Shown piece after piece: positions 38,490 to 50,525 of a stretch of 64,000 bases of DNA. The notes under the pieces are model-generated. The model was not told where the DNA came from and searched no databases. It saw only the letters and a list, made by a program, of their open reading frames with translations. The stretch lies in NCBI RefSeq assembly GCF_947507565.1, contig NC_089187.1, positions 682,001 through 746,000 on the forward strand. The letters are read 5' to 3'. Every line of letters starts with the position of its first letter. Position 1 is the first letter of the stretch. The translations under genes and the position numbers were made by a program. Source of the DNA: Oscarella lobularis. Taxonomy: Eukaryota; Porifera; Homoscleromorpha; Homosclerophorida; Oscarellidae.

Positions 38490-41400
38490 CTAACTCGCGA
38501 ACATCGAAAAGTCGTTGTCTTGCATTACCATGTCTCCGTTGGACCAGTGGCCGAGCAGTAGACGCGAATTCCGCTCAGCTTCTGAAACTTGGCCAAAAGT
38601 GTCTTGACAATCTGATGAGATCTCAATATGGTCATTTTCATGACGCTGTTGCCGTCGCCATCAACGCCCAAGTGCTTCGGGAAAGAAGAAATTTCGATAA
38701 AGTCGTGTGCGCTTGTAATTGCTTACTTGGCAAACTTTGGTAACCAACGTATAAACCTTATGGGCGCCAGGGCGCTTTGGGCCGCCGCGGTTTTCGTACA
38801 TTCTCTCAATCGATTGGCACATATCGACGAGAAACTCTTTGAGAGGCTTCTTAAATTTGCGCTGCACTTGCTCGCTCAATTCAGCAAAAACAGCGTGTAA
38901 TCCGTGCAAGTTGTTATTGCGAAAAACCGAGCGCACTTGAGCCTTCATTTTGTCAATAGCTAAAAATGAAAGACCGTCGCCTGGCGACGAGCCGTCAAAA
39001 ATTCAAACCCCTTACCGCTGCACAACATTTCAGCTTTCTGTTCGTCTATCTCCTTTTCTACAAACACAAAAGCATCAATTGCAAAAGAGCAAACGATCTA
39101 GTAAAGCCCTCGACCTTTGAGACATTTTCCTATTATCTTTTCTCCGTCAAGTGTAGCTGACTTGTTCTGGAGATGCTTAAGCATCCCCATTTCTTTCAGT
39201 TTCTGTAAATCGTTCCAGTTCTGTCGCGCCATCGTTTCGAGGGCTCCTCCTTGCTGCTTTGCTTTGTAGACGATAGCGAGACAGCCGCCCATCGCTGATT
39301 CCTGAGCCGTAAAGGGCTTGAGAGACTGGATGAAACTCGTACTTATGATGTCGAGCCCGTGCAAAATTTCCCTAATAAAGGAAGCAAATTTCTTGAATCG
39401 ACGGCATTTCTCTTCATCAGTTTCTATGACAAGGGGGGGGAAAAACGAACGCTATTGCCAAAATAAATGTGCTGCAGGAAATTCGTTCATACGAGGTTCG
39501 CCTTCGATGTCTTCAGGTATAAGTGAATTATCGAAGTCCAACTTGCTTCCCGGTAAAACAATCCAATTTTGCGTTTCATTTCCAGCCAGACGTTCAAATT
39601 CTCGAATGTCCTCGTCGACAGCGCGCACGTCATTGCCTTTGTTTTCTTCAAAGTCCCCAGACTCGCCCGCTGGCTTCGACGACGTCGATTCGACGAACGT
39701 CGGCTCCGTCCTCCATTCGACGGCAGTCGGACTTGCATCCGTCAGCGGAGCGATAGCCTGCCGACGTCGAACGTCTTCGATTTGCGACGATAACGCGGCG
39801 CCAGCGACGTCGACGTCGCGTCGCTTGCGTCCAGCGATCTTCGAAGAGACGCGATCTGCCAAGTTCTTCACCATTGCAGCGACGTCTCGGAACCTGAGAT
39901 CGAAGCTGAACTGAATGGGACTCTGCTTCAGAAACGAAACTCGTATGCTGCCACCGAACGAGCCACCGCTCACACTGTCGATTTGTACATCGAACCAAAT
40001 TTTTTTAATAGAAATGAGTTCGTTCACTAGTAGATTTTGAGCGAACCAGGTTGCAGCCGCCATGCCGAGCTTTACAGCACTTTTTACTCCTTCCAAAGCG
40101 CTTGTGGCTCCATTGAGTGACGATTTGGCAGCTTCAACTGTTTTTTCCGCCGCCCACATTGCTGCGTAGGCGGTAGAACGAAGTCCTTTGCAGACGACGT
40201 TTGCTGCAGCGCAGACTGGGTCCGTTACCCGCGTGCAGCAGCTGTTCCACCGGGGACAGCCTTGGCAACTGCGCCACACTTTCCAACAGCAGCCATTCCA
40301 TCCAGGACAGCCGACGCAGACTAGAGAGACGAAAAAAAACTTCCCTAAATGTGCCAGCGTGCTTTTTAAGAGACACCTTACCTCTTCGGCAGGACTTGAT
40401 AGAACACAGTCTCTTGACTTTGTCTCGAGCGTCCTTCAGCTTCTTGCTGGTACTATCGAACACTGCCTTCGCTTGATCGACTTTCTCCTGAGCCGCCGAT
40501 AGCATTTGACTGGCTTCGTCGGCACCTTTCTTAACCGCAGCCTCCACGCCAGACTCCAACTTATTGAGCCACTCGGCCGATAGCTCGCCCTCAACTCCAA
40601 ACGAGGCTTGTTTCAACGCCCCGTAGGCCGCGTAAATAGTCAACGTCGCTGGAAAGCCGAAAAAGGACGCTGTCACCGTCATTAAGTATTGCGAGTTCGT
40701 GATTCTCAGTTCAGCGGACGCGCGAAGAAAGCCGAACAATTCGACGTAGCCCGTCGCACGCAGATCAATCAAAAGCGGCTGCACTTGAATTTTCGCACGA
40801 AGAGACGGACCGCGATCCCGTTCGCTTTCGCTTGCGAGCATCTTGAAGGCACCATTGGCGAGAACGATTGGACTCATTGCCATTTGAACGTCGATACCCC
40901 GAGAAGGATCGACCAATATATCGGCGTTCACTTCGAGTCCGAGAATGTTGAGCGTTCCCTTCAGCTTAAATCCCATGGGAATGTTGATGCCGGCTACCGT
41001 CCTGCCGATGGCCGAGTACGACACTTCGAGTCCCTTTGGAAAGCCCGTGTTTCTGAGAGGAGATATGAGATTGACGTCAATTCCGAAGGCGTGGAGAACC
41101 TTTTCGAGGGTAACGCCGTTAATGGAAGCGTAGAAGTAGTTGTTCTGCGGATTTGTCATATCGACTCCAACGTACGCTTTTGCCTTCAGTTGTCGCTCGG
41201 GTCGATCTACATTGCCGATGTGCACTTCGCCGCCAAGTTCAAACGCCGTCGGCGGTCCGCCGGGAAAGAATTTCACTTTCATTATGACGTTGCCGAAAGA
41301 GAGCCATTCGAGACCGAATGCTCGCTTCCACATGCCAATCATTTTGAATTCCGCTACCAGTTCACCTGTCGGAATTGCGCGAAGCGCGCCGTAGAAGAGA

Positions 41401-43604
41401 AGAGCCGGCTTGTTGAGACGAAGCTGGCAAGCAACTCCAAACGTCGGCTCCGACGTCGCCGTCACCGCCAATTCGAGTCCAACCGATTGGAGAGTCACGC
41501 CACTGCCGAGTGTGATATCTGAAACCGTCGCCGATACGGTGAACGCATTCGTGTCGGCAATCGTCGTCGTAAATTCGAGACTCTTGTCACCGACGATGGG
41601 TTTGATCAGATTACAGATAGGATCGTCGTTGCACGGTGGAAGCGACGAAATCGCTGTGATAACGAGTCCCTGTTTTATGGAACCCATCGCTCTCAACGTC
41701 GGTTCGCGAAACGTGATTTCGGCGAAATCGGCTGCGGATATGACGACGCCGACTTTGAGATCCTGCGCGAGTAGGCGAAAGACGCCAATCGATTTTCCCG
41801 TCACCTTTTCTACGATGTCGGCAAATTTTATATTGGGAAAGACGAATCCGACGGCGGCGGACGATTCACCGGCAGATTTTTTTTCCGCATAGAAATTCAC
41901 CGTGACTCCGGAAAAACCGTCGATTTCAAGTTTACCGGACAGAAAGACGGTACGCGGCTGATGACGAATCGGTATTTCAACGTACGGATTGCCGATTTCA
42001 AACGAATCAAAAATGTTAACGTGTATTCCGGGCGGAAAGAAAGACGATCCTACGTACTCGACAATTTCGCCAATACTGATACCGGCGCCGCTGCCGACGA
42101 CAACGTACCCAGCCGCTGAATCGGTCGGCGACGCGGGCTTGACTTCGACCGCAAACGAAACCGGTCCAATCGACCATTGACCGTCAATTTTCACCGCGAC
42201 CTTTATCGGTGATAGCGTCGCGTCGACGCGAAGCTCGGGTTTGAGAAAGCGAACCCAATTGGGGACGACGACCAGTGAGTCGCCCAAGTTCACCGTAACC
42301 GTCAACTTGCGTCCGATCGCGTCGTAGACAATATCGTTGACAACGAAATCGAGAACGGCGTCGCTAATGGTGGGCGGCCACGGGAAGGAACCCGTGTCCA
42401 TATTCGTCATTGAGGCGACTTTTCTCAGTGTGAACGACGTCTTCATTTCGTTTGGCGCCTGCACGATCGTCACCGTCTTCGAGTTGATACGAATGTCGTA
42501 GGTGAGTTCGCCGTTCGCGTCGTCCGGCAAGGCGAAGCGAGCGCGGACGGAAAAGCCCGACGGCCACGGATGGCTCTCTTTGAGAAGATCACCAAAGCAA
42601 TTCGGAAGTAGAAGCGGATCGACGAGTCCCGTCGAGACGACGAGACCGAGTCGAGGAACGGTGAGCGTGCCGAAAAACGGCACCGAGGTCATGTCGATGT
42701 CGCTGATTTTCTTCACGATCGTCGCGAGAATAGACGATTTGAACTCCACGGCGATCGTCGCCACTTTGCGAGCGCCGCCGTTGTATCGACTAAACAAGAC
42801 GTGAAGTTTCGCGTCGGACCATCCCGATATGGACGGCGTGCCAGAGAGACAGAACGCAAAGTTTTTAGCGGATCGATCGTAGTAGGCTTGGAGATCGACA
42901 CTCTTTAGAACAAAGTTGTCTATGCCAGCGCTAACAAGCGCACTTTTCATCTCGCCTTCGGGTAAAAGCGCCTCGCCGAGCGATTGAAACAAGGCACCCA
43001 CATTGACGTCTTTTGTTGGCGAGCCAATCACTAGGTAGGACGTCGTATTTGTTCGAGTTGCGACGACTTCGAAGACGACAGCGCCGACAGTCCAGTTGCC
43101 CCCGACGACAAAAGAATTGAGAGAAAATCGCGTGAGAGGCGGCTTCGTCGTATCGTAGGTTACGTCAAATTCCACAAAAGCGACGTCAAGTTCCAAAAAG
43201 CCGGTAATAAATTGAATGCTCGCGTCGGCGCTTGCTCGTACGGAAAACAGTTTCTTGTCCAAATCGATGGCAAAGAAACTGATCGTGAAGTCGAGCGGAC
43301 TGGTGCTCGAATTGTCGAAGAAAGTTATCGTCGACGTTTCTTGAGCGAAATCGGGAACGACCGCCTTGTAGAGCTGGCGCACTGTTAGTTCGTGGTCGAC
43401 TGCAACTTTGAATTCGAGTTTTCTGCCTGTCACGTTGACGGAAATCTGGTCTTCGCCCAGGATGGGCAGCAGACCCAATGCTACCGCTTCTGGTGAAAAG
43501 ACACTTTGGAGTTCAGCCGTGATTTCAGCCTGTGGGGTTGGTGGCGCTGCACTGACCGCACAGGTGATTAGGAGAAGAAGTAGAGCTTTTTCTGTCGCCT
43601 GCAT
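38490..43604 (-). CDS. Gene F: very large secreted beta-rich repeat protein with coiled coil and Cys motifs, 1,588 aa
   Basis: Six exons by splice sites: 40382-43604, 39493-40320, 39115-39423, 39016-39057, 38727-38959, 38490-38621; the sum is a multiple of three. Start at the MQATEKALLLLL methionine, which matches the only start in gene G; a cleavable signal peptide follows (ending near VSAAPP). Exon 1 codes for about 1,000 residues of alternating hydrophobic beta-type sequence with at least two related units (GNWTVGAVVFEV..GSPTKDVNVG and GQWSIGPVSFAVEV..GSGAGISIG). A coiled coil follows (AAQEKVDQAKAVFDS), then paired Cys motifs (CPGWNGCC, CPRWNSCC) and a furin-type site (GRKRR). I do not recognise the family. 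It is likely extracellular; the role is unknown. Confidence 0.85.
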
Positions 43605-44890
43605 GGAGTTCTTCCAGTTGGCTTCAAGTGGTGGGAATGAACGTTTTCTTTGAAAGAAGCTGCTTTTTACCTGGAAGAGCAATTAGACTGGCCGCCTTTG
43701 CATGTCTTAACGGACTATGTGAGCCGTAGTCTGAGACACTATTGAGACGTAATCTGAGACCGACTGAAACAGAATGTTTGAACGCATAGACGGAGTCTGA
43801 GACTAATTCAGACGGAGTCTGAGACTCCGGCTGAAACCAAGTGAGACGGAGTCTGAAATCAATTCATCAAACTGTGAAATGCGAAATTACATATCTGAAA
43901 TCACAACGTGCATACATGTTGCCGGAGAATGTGACGCTGCATGGTCTACGCTGTTTTCAGAAATAAGGACAGGATGTGAAGCTAACGTAATTCACACGCT
44001 TGTCATGGTCATAAACAATTTGAAAACTTATATACTTAGGATTTGTACCATAATTGGGACTTTATGAAGTGTAGTGTGGGTTGGTGCGCTTCAGTACGTC
44101 TCGATCATTACGCCTTGTGGTCTCAGACTGCGTCTCAGCGGGAGGTCTCGGATACCGTCGCAGACTCCGTCTCAGTGTTGGTCTTCTTTCTCAATAGGTC
44201 TCGGACTCAGTTGGTCGCAGTTGGTCTCAGATTGCAATAAGTCTCAGATCACGTCTAGGTTGGTCTCAGACTCGATCAGCCGGAGGTCTCAGACTCCTTA
44301 TCAGCCGGAGGTCTCAGACTCCTTATCAGCCGGAGGTCTAAGACTACGCCTCAATAGGGCTCAGACTACGGCTCTCACATCGTCCGTAAATAAAGGCCTA
44401 CCTCTTGTGGAAGTGCAAAATTCAGGCTGCCGACCATATCTGAGCGTCGGTGTATGAGATTTCGAGAGCATTTCTGTTTCTTTTCCGCTGTTTGTGCTTC
44501 GCTGGATAAATTAGAATGCCAAATCTCATCGATTTTTGCCCTAGCCAACGTGGTAAGGAATTTGACAAACAATGAGCGACATAGACATCGAAAATGCGAT
44601 TTGTCACCAGTATAGAAAAGCCTCGGCTGCGACAAGAATGCATTCCCTGGTGTAGCCAGAATGAACCAGGGACAAGCCATAGAGCTAGCGCGCGCCAAGA
44701 GAGAGCAGCTGCTGCAGAAACCTCAGGGTTCATTTTAACTCGTTCGTTATTCCGTGCGAAAACGCGGGAAGGAATTGTCGGGCCGCAGCATCCCTAAAGG
44801 GGCCCCGTCGCTTCAGTATGACGGCATTACACCTCCAATTCAAACAAAATGCTATTCGAACCCTTTTACGTGAACTAGATAGATCTCATT
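43605..44890. other. 5' flank of gene F
   Basis: Mostly occupied by a foldback-like element (43706-44391). The remaining part contains a short block near 44395-44450, reading MVGSLNFALP on the minus strand, that is also present upstream of gene G (near 60015-60070). No clear gene. Confidence 0.5.
43706..44391. mobile_element. Foldback-like element, copy 1
   Basis: Terminal inverted repeats: the left end ttaacggactatgtgagcc and its continuation gtagtctgagac match the reverse complement of the right end (ggctctcacatcgtccgtaaa). Inward, each arm consists of imperfect ~21-bp tandem units built on agacggagtctgagac, on opposite strands in the two arms. The centre of about 230 bp is unique. No coding capacity, so it is non-autonomous. 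Foldback elements are known for long repeat-built inverted ends; the assignment is by structure only. Confidence 0.6.
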
Positions 44891-46615
44891 TCAATCAACT
44901 TTCTGCAGAATCACTACTGCTCCTACTTGAGCAAGAAATTTCTCAACTGACAATTTAAGCGCGTGCGACTCCATCAGACTCACCAACAAAGGAAGGATAT
45001 AAGCTACAGAGAGAGCCGGACGAAAGACAGCGACTGGTAAAGACGTAACCAAATCTACAACGGAAGCGACGCAGTTCTCCCAGAGAGAAACGAGCAACAT
45101 CCGCTCATTCGAAGACCACAGATCATTGTGACGAATCATAAAACGGACGAAATGAGAAACGACGAGCTGACAACATTCTTCCAGAGAGAATGAAACCCAT
45201 TCGGAAAATTGATTCTTCAAAGTGGCGACTTGCTGAACAGAATGAAGGTACAGCCTGAGGGCTGCTGTAACTTCTTTTCCCATCGACAGAACGCCTTTTT
45301 TTAGACGTACCTAACGTTTTTTTGCAACAGAAGGCGAAGACCGGGACGCCTCGAACTCGATTGCCACGACAATCGTTTCCTTTAGAGCCGACGTTACTGA
45401 AGGGAAGACGCCCTCACTAAAGCCAACAGGAATCTGAGAATTCTCTCCGAAGAATATCTCGTGGAGAAACTGAAGCAAGAGCTGGTGAACAAGAAGACTC
45501 ACAACGATGCGCCTCGACGATAGACGAATCTTCGCTTCGTCGACGTTACTCCTCGAAATGACGAGATGCAAGGAGTGGCAGGCAATTGAATTTGCCTCGA
45601 GTTGATGTAGCTTCTTCCTCTCGGTTTCAGGCGTGCTCTGCATTTCTTCTTCACCGTACATGAGAACCTAATCGAGATTATTTGCTCGAAAGATAGACAA
45701 AACCTATTTTTTTATACTTGTTCTGCTAGTTCCAAGGCTCGGCGTGCTGTCGCGATGTCGGTATCTTATCTCTTGACAACTTGTCCTTTCCTCGAATGTC
45801 GTCGTCACCCTCGACAAACTGGCGAATGAGAGAGACGATAGGTGACCGAGTAATAGACAAGGCCTCAGTAAGATGCGACGAAACGCTCTGCCACGTAGCG
45901 AAGTCAAATTGAGCTCCACACGAAACAAGTAAGTGTCTAGCAAAAGACAACGTTAGATAAACGAACAAACCAAATGCTAGTTAACTTGCCTGAACGTCGA
46001 GCATCCCAGTCGTGCCACTTTTACCTCCTCTTGCTTGAGGCAAACTAGTATCAATTTCGATAATGAATCGACTAATTGACGAGAAGCGGTCGAGTCGTGC
46101 TCGTTTACGTCGCGAAAAGAGTCGACGATCATTTCGACGACGAATCCAAACGTGAGGCAAAAGTTCGCCAACGAGTCGTCGTCCCACCGAGCCGACTGCA
46201 CCCACGCTCCAATAGACGCCAACACAACGTCGACGAGCGCCATGACGTATAAACGTTGATCGGGAGATTTGAGCACGACGACTAAAATGTCTCGCAATTC
46301 CGCCAACAGCGCGGGATCGACGGCTCGACGACACTGAACGACCGCTTCGACGATTCCGCACAGAAGCAAGCCCCACACGGTGACGATACCATTCTCGTCG
46401 TTCCACGCGTCGCAGTCAACAACGGGTAGGCGAATTCGGTTGGCCCCGCGCATCTTCGGCGGTGTACGCATCAGATTCACCGAAGCGAGGCGATGGGCGA
46501 AGCGTGTCAGGCAACTTCGACGGATAAGCGATCGTCGGCCATCGACTTGCAGCGCGTGCGAATCGTCGGCGACGAGCTTTAATTGACCAAGCATTGGACG
46601 CACGGCAAGAGTGAT
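44891..46615 (-). pseudogene. C-terminal part of an ARFGEF3/BIG3-like gene, probably broken
   Basis: Exons read by splice sites: about 45990-46615 (acceptor cctgcag; MLGQLKLVADD..VEVIVD-type HEAT helices, ending ARLGCSTF), about 45740-45950 (RHLLVSCGAQFDFATWQ), about 45320-45670 and 44891-45290 (ends at a stop, VVILQKVD). The second intron appears to use a GC donor (CAG|gcaagt). The segment ARLG..HLL..G..F....W resembles the C-terminal HEAT region of the large ARF guanine exchange factors, closest to BIG3 by memory. The Sec7 catalytic part is absent, nothing upstream continues it, and a frame change is needed near 45770 to read the conserved RRALELAEQ end of its exon. Likely a truncated remnant, now next to an RTK promoter module. 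Confidence 0.5.
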
Positions 46616-47146
46616 CTGCAGGAATAAAAAAATTCATGCTTTTCTGCTAGTTGTCACTCATCGAAACTAAGATCGTTTCGGGTTAGCCAGCAACTAATGT
46701 AGGATCGACGATATGTTCGTCGTACGTTCCCAATTGGTGACGTTTTCTAAGCGTAATTGGCATCCAACGGCATCGATATCGAAGAAAAGCCTTCTTCTAT
46801 ACTATCTTCTGCCGTTTGGCTGCATAAAAGCTCAGTTTGGCAGCGTTATCAAGAGGGAGTTGGATAAAGAAGGGCCCCTTTGAGAAATTGATCAAGAATC
46901 GCCTACTTACGGACTCGCTGCTTCTTGCACACGTACCTAGAGTGCCTGAATAACACCTGAAGCGCGCTTTTTGCCGCTCCGCATTGAGCAAAACGCGGAA
47001 AAGACGCACGCGGAAAGACGAAGAAGACTAAAGCACGTTAAGAAGACAAAAAAATGACGTCATACATGCACACAAAGAGAAAACATTGATTTGAAGCAGC
47101 AAAACCAAAGACACGAGTGAAGCAGAAGCAGCATGCAAATCAAAAT
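46616..47146 (-). repeat. Shared RTK promoter module, copy 5, now facing the ARFGEF3-like remnant
   Basis: The conserved module runs from about 46730 to 47130. In other copies its downstream partner is an RTK; here it is the ARFGEF3-like remnant. No gene seen. Confidence 0.6.
47054..47063. promoter_or_regulatory. CRE-type palindrome ATGACGTCAT
   Basis: Fifth conserved copy of the site, about 440 bp upstream of the ARFGEF3-like remnant. Confidence 0.5.
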
Positions 47147-48304
47147 TCAGGAGCATTCCAGCATTGCTTTTCCCATGTTGTAGGCATGCTGGATTTCTAT
47201 AGCGCTACGAGCTCGCTTAGAGAGTCGAACAGCTGCCAATTTCCCGCTGAAGTCTCGAGCGTGCCAGCCACCGGAAGCCCCGATGAGGATGGGATCATTT
47301 GAAAGATGAATAGAGTCATGTTTCACCAGACTGTGACTCAAGACACCATCTAAGTAGTAGCGAATTGTCTTCTTATCATACGTTAGAGCAAAGTAATGCC
47401 AATTGCCGTCTGTTGCAGTGGGCTGATGAACGTTGAACATTTCATACCCAGCTCTGGCCTGCAAATGTATGTAGGAGAAGACGTGCTCATTCTCCTCAAA
47501 TTTAGGAAAACCGTAGCTGTGTTTCTTCAGAAGCAAGTATCCTGTATTGGGCGCTGTTCTGATCCAAGCTTCGATGGTAAGTTCGGCTACGTTCAGTGAA
47601 TTGGAGTGGGGAATTTCGAGACGATCGTTGACGTCAAAATGCAAGGAGCTTAGCCTGCCTTTGTGGTGGTCAGGAGAACCCACGACCACGGCGTGATTTT
47701 CGTGGCCGCTGAGGTCGTGAATACGGTCACCAGCTGAGGGGAATTCCATGTGACTGTGCATACTCAGAAGGAGAACGGTGTCTGGGTCAGGCGAAAGTGG
47801 GTTAATTGATACCGCTAGATTTATAAAGGAATTATTTATTAAATGCAAGTCCTGCTTTTGGGACTTTTTTCTTACGTTTGGAATAGCATTGCTCAATGGC
47901 GGAGAGTCTCTTAGAAATGCCAGAAGTGGCTACCTCCAAACTGCTTATCTTTGAGGACAAGCTCGGAATGTTAGATTCCAGATTGGATAATCTCTGCGCA
48001 GCAGCAGTTTGAAAATTTGAAAGACTAGTAAATGATTAGAATTTGAAGTGCGCAGTAAGTGTATGAAAGTTTACCGAGTTGATATGGACTGAAGGGTGGT
48101 GTCCACCGATTCAAGGACATCTTTGTCCTTCTCCTGAGCTTCGTCTTCTTTATTGAAGTACTAGGGGATCGGTCAACATGCAACGTGACAGGCAATATTC
48201 ATTAGAAAGACGGTACATACCTCGTCGATTTTGCTTGAAAGTGAAGAGGAATTCACGTTTACCAGCAAGAATCCAAGAAAAAGAAGTACGTAGAAGCTCT
48301 TCAT
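47147..48304 (-). CDS. Secreted coiled-coil LamG/concanavalin-like protein, only intact copy, 328 aa
   Basis: Four exons by splice sites: 48221-48304 (28 codons, signal peptide MKSFYVLLFLGFLLV), 48075-48160 (acidic, YFNKEDEAQEKDKD), 47876-48024 (coiled coil, heptads around LSNLESNIPSLSSKISSLE) and 47147-47814 (LamG-like beta sandwich). The joined length is 987 bases, a multiple of three. The LamG part has the usual hallmarks: LHFDV, LTIEAWIRT, GNWHYFALTYD, YYLDG and ILIGAS. Such proteins are secreted, and the coiled coil suggests oligomers with several lectin-like heads; the ligand is unknown. Five other copies in the window are broken. The stop (TGA at 47147) follows AMLECS, leaving a free Cys near the end. 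Confidence 0.85.
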
Positions 48305-49582
48305 GCCTAAATAACAAATGAGAAGTTCGTGGGAGAGAACGGATGTACATGCGTGGGCAAGCCAGGGACGAAGAAAGCTCTAGCACGCTCTTATGCTGAG
48401 AACTCTGCATTCCCTTTTCCAAAAGACCACAGGTATAGCACTAGATATGCATGCTCCACTGATAGACAAATAGCAATTCGTGTAAAGTAAGTGCGTTGAA
48501 ACGTATTTAGAGTAGGAATTACTTCCCTTACTTAGGAGCAACTAGGCAAACATGTAAGGATTTTGTACCTCCGGTGAACTATTTACTCTGCTTTTTGGAG
48601 ATGGGGACCAACTTGCCTTGGCAAAAGTGCAGACTGGTTTGTGAGGTGAAGTCGCTCGCCTATCATATGCGACTTGACAATGTGATTAGTCCCAATGACG
48701 CAGGTGTGGTTTGTGAAGTCAATTAAAAAAAATTATTTAGCAGGGACCAGAACTCATAGTGTGCTGGAAACTACACCTCTGAAGAAAGGAACATGAACAT
48801 GAGAAAGAGAAACGCGCTACATAGTGTAGACCTGGAATCTTTCAAAACAACCAGCAATACCCAGAGTATATTGATCCCATTGTTACGTTAGCTCCTCCTC
48901 CTCCTCCTTCTGAAAGAACAATATGCCTGCTCACTCCAAGAGCGAACGCAGGATAAATCAGCCGCCCCTAGCCTTCGACTTCCCTCTCTAGAATAGAACA
49001 GCACCATATAATCAGTCGCTTACTGTATATTGCAAAAGAATACACTAACTCACGCATTTCTCGGTAAGGCGTTGAAAGGACTCTCTTTCACGTTTAGACT
49101 TTAGTGCAACTCATACTGCGTAGTCATCCAACCCGTACTACCTTTTCAAATAGGTCAGGCTGTCTCTAATCAAAAACCAACTCCTCTAGAACCTTTGAGT
49201 ATGAATCTGCTAATTATTTACTAAAGTTCTGTCAAGAATACAAGAAAGAATACGAACCTACAGTTGTGGGCTCCAAACCAGTTTTCATCAGAAAGATCCC
49301 AGGAATAACATAGAAGTGACCAACAGAGACAAGACCTTAAACTAAGCATCTATCTGTGAGTCTGACGAAGGCCTCCGCCTATCAAAGAAAGCTCTCACCC
49401 GTTCCTGCTGACTTCTTCGGGCACTAACGAATCCTTCATGCACGCGAGACTCCCCAGGGACTGTCGTGAGGAGCGTCTGATGCTCCAGTGACCATTTGCT
49501 GTGGCTGCGCTGCAGCAAGAAGGACGCGGTGACGCCCGGATGTGAAGCCTAAAATGGCCACACACTACAATTAATTTATTAA
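48305..49582. other. 5' flank of the intact LamG gene
   Basis: No gene seen. Near-identical to 36643-37942 of the first duplication unit apart from the shortened CTC run. Confidence 0.6.
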
Positions 49583-49818
49583 CTAGAGAATGATGGCCCG
49601 GTGTTCACCGTGTTGCCATCATGCAGAGCCTCCCACCGCTTACCGTACGCGAGTGCATAACATAGTGTGACGTTATGCATAGTTTTTATGCTGTCACATA
49701 TTCACGTTGTCATTACAGCCGTTAGCTACTACTAGTACAGCTCAGTCCTACCTACATACTGTAAATACAGTACTTGCATGATTGCTGTGTTTTCCTAATT
49801 AGGCGCTTTTCTGACGTA

Positions 49819-50525
49819 CAGTACAGTGCGTGCCAACATAAATGGCCACAAAACGCGCGCTAAGATCACTGTAGATCACTCGCTGCAAGACATACAGTGT
49901 CACTGTGTGTCAACGAAAATCACTCTAATGCCTATTTTAAATAGGGATGTCAGTTTGATTTTTGTGGGACGTACTCCCAAAGATTTAAATTTTTTTGCAA
50001 GTTTAGCGCGCGCTAATAAAAAAGTTTCTGAAATGGCAAATTTTGTAAAGGAAAGAACATTTTCAAATTCGCCGATAATAAATTTCTAAACAATGCACGT
50101 GAGAAGCCATTTATAGAGTGAGTTTCTTTCTAACTTGATCCCTAACGGAAAAAATGCATTTCTATTTACGTCACGTGACATCCGTTTCTTTCCACCGAAT
50201 TACTGTATTGAAAATCAAAGATAATGAAGTTTTAGAAAATGGTATAAAGTGACAGATGAGTTTATGAAAGCCGTCATATGTTGTTTGAAACTGGAAAAAA
50301 ACGAACTTTTCTGTGTTCTTAGCAAAACGTATAGAAACGTTGTCTGCGGTGAAATCAAAACCGTTTTCTTACAAAATAGACGTAAATAGAAATGCTAGAC
50401 TTCATTGGAAATCCTTGATGTGACGATCAAACGTCAAAACTACGCCAAATGTAAACTACGCTCTGAATTCCTCGCGCGCTACTAAAAGTCCCGTTTGGCC
50501 ATTTATGCTGGCACGCACTGTACTG
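49819..50525. mobile_element. 707-bp MITE with mariner-type ends
   Basis: Terminal inverted repeats of about 30 bp: left CAGTACAGTGCGTGCCAACA, continuing TAAATGGCCA; the right end is its reverse complement with one mismatch. Flanked by TA on both sides (49817-49818 and 50526-50527), the target preference of Tc1/mariner transposases. No transposase is encoded. Confidence 0.8.

Larger units (their letters stand above)
35110..43604 (-). repeat. Segmental duplication, unit 1
   Basis: Promoter module + LamG gene + about 1.8 kb spacer + gene F. Homologous in order and orientation to 46730-59259. Identity is very high from the LamG gene through most of the large gene, then drops in the 5' part of its first exon. 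Confidence 0.85.

Noticed and set aside
40689-41522. 277-codon open frame on the plus strand, repeated at 56335-57168
   Set aside because: It lies exactly antisense to exon 1 of genes F and G. Its conservation is explained by the duplicated sense gene and it has no recognisable domain.
43730-44340. Regular short repeats that could suggest a CRISPR array
   Set aside because: Units are imperfect, spacers are not uniform, the arms are inverted, and the genome is eukaryotic.
44375-44733. Two overlapping minus-strand frames of about 105 codons
   Set aside because: Only the short block near 44395-44450 is conserved in the second copy (near 60015-60070); the rest diverges in frame, so a full protein is not supported.
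46380-46586. Plus-strand frames across the ARFGEF3-like exon
   Set aside because: Shadows of the minus-strand exon with no domain of their own.
49826-50089. Plus-strand 87-codon frame
   Set aside because: It lies inside the MITE, starts within its terminal repeat and has no recognisable protein features.
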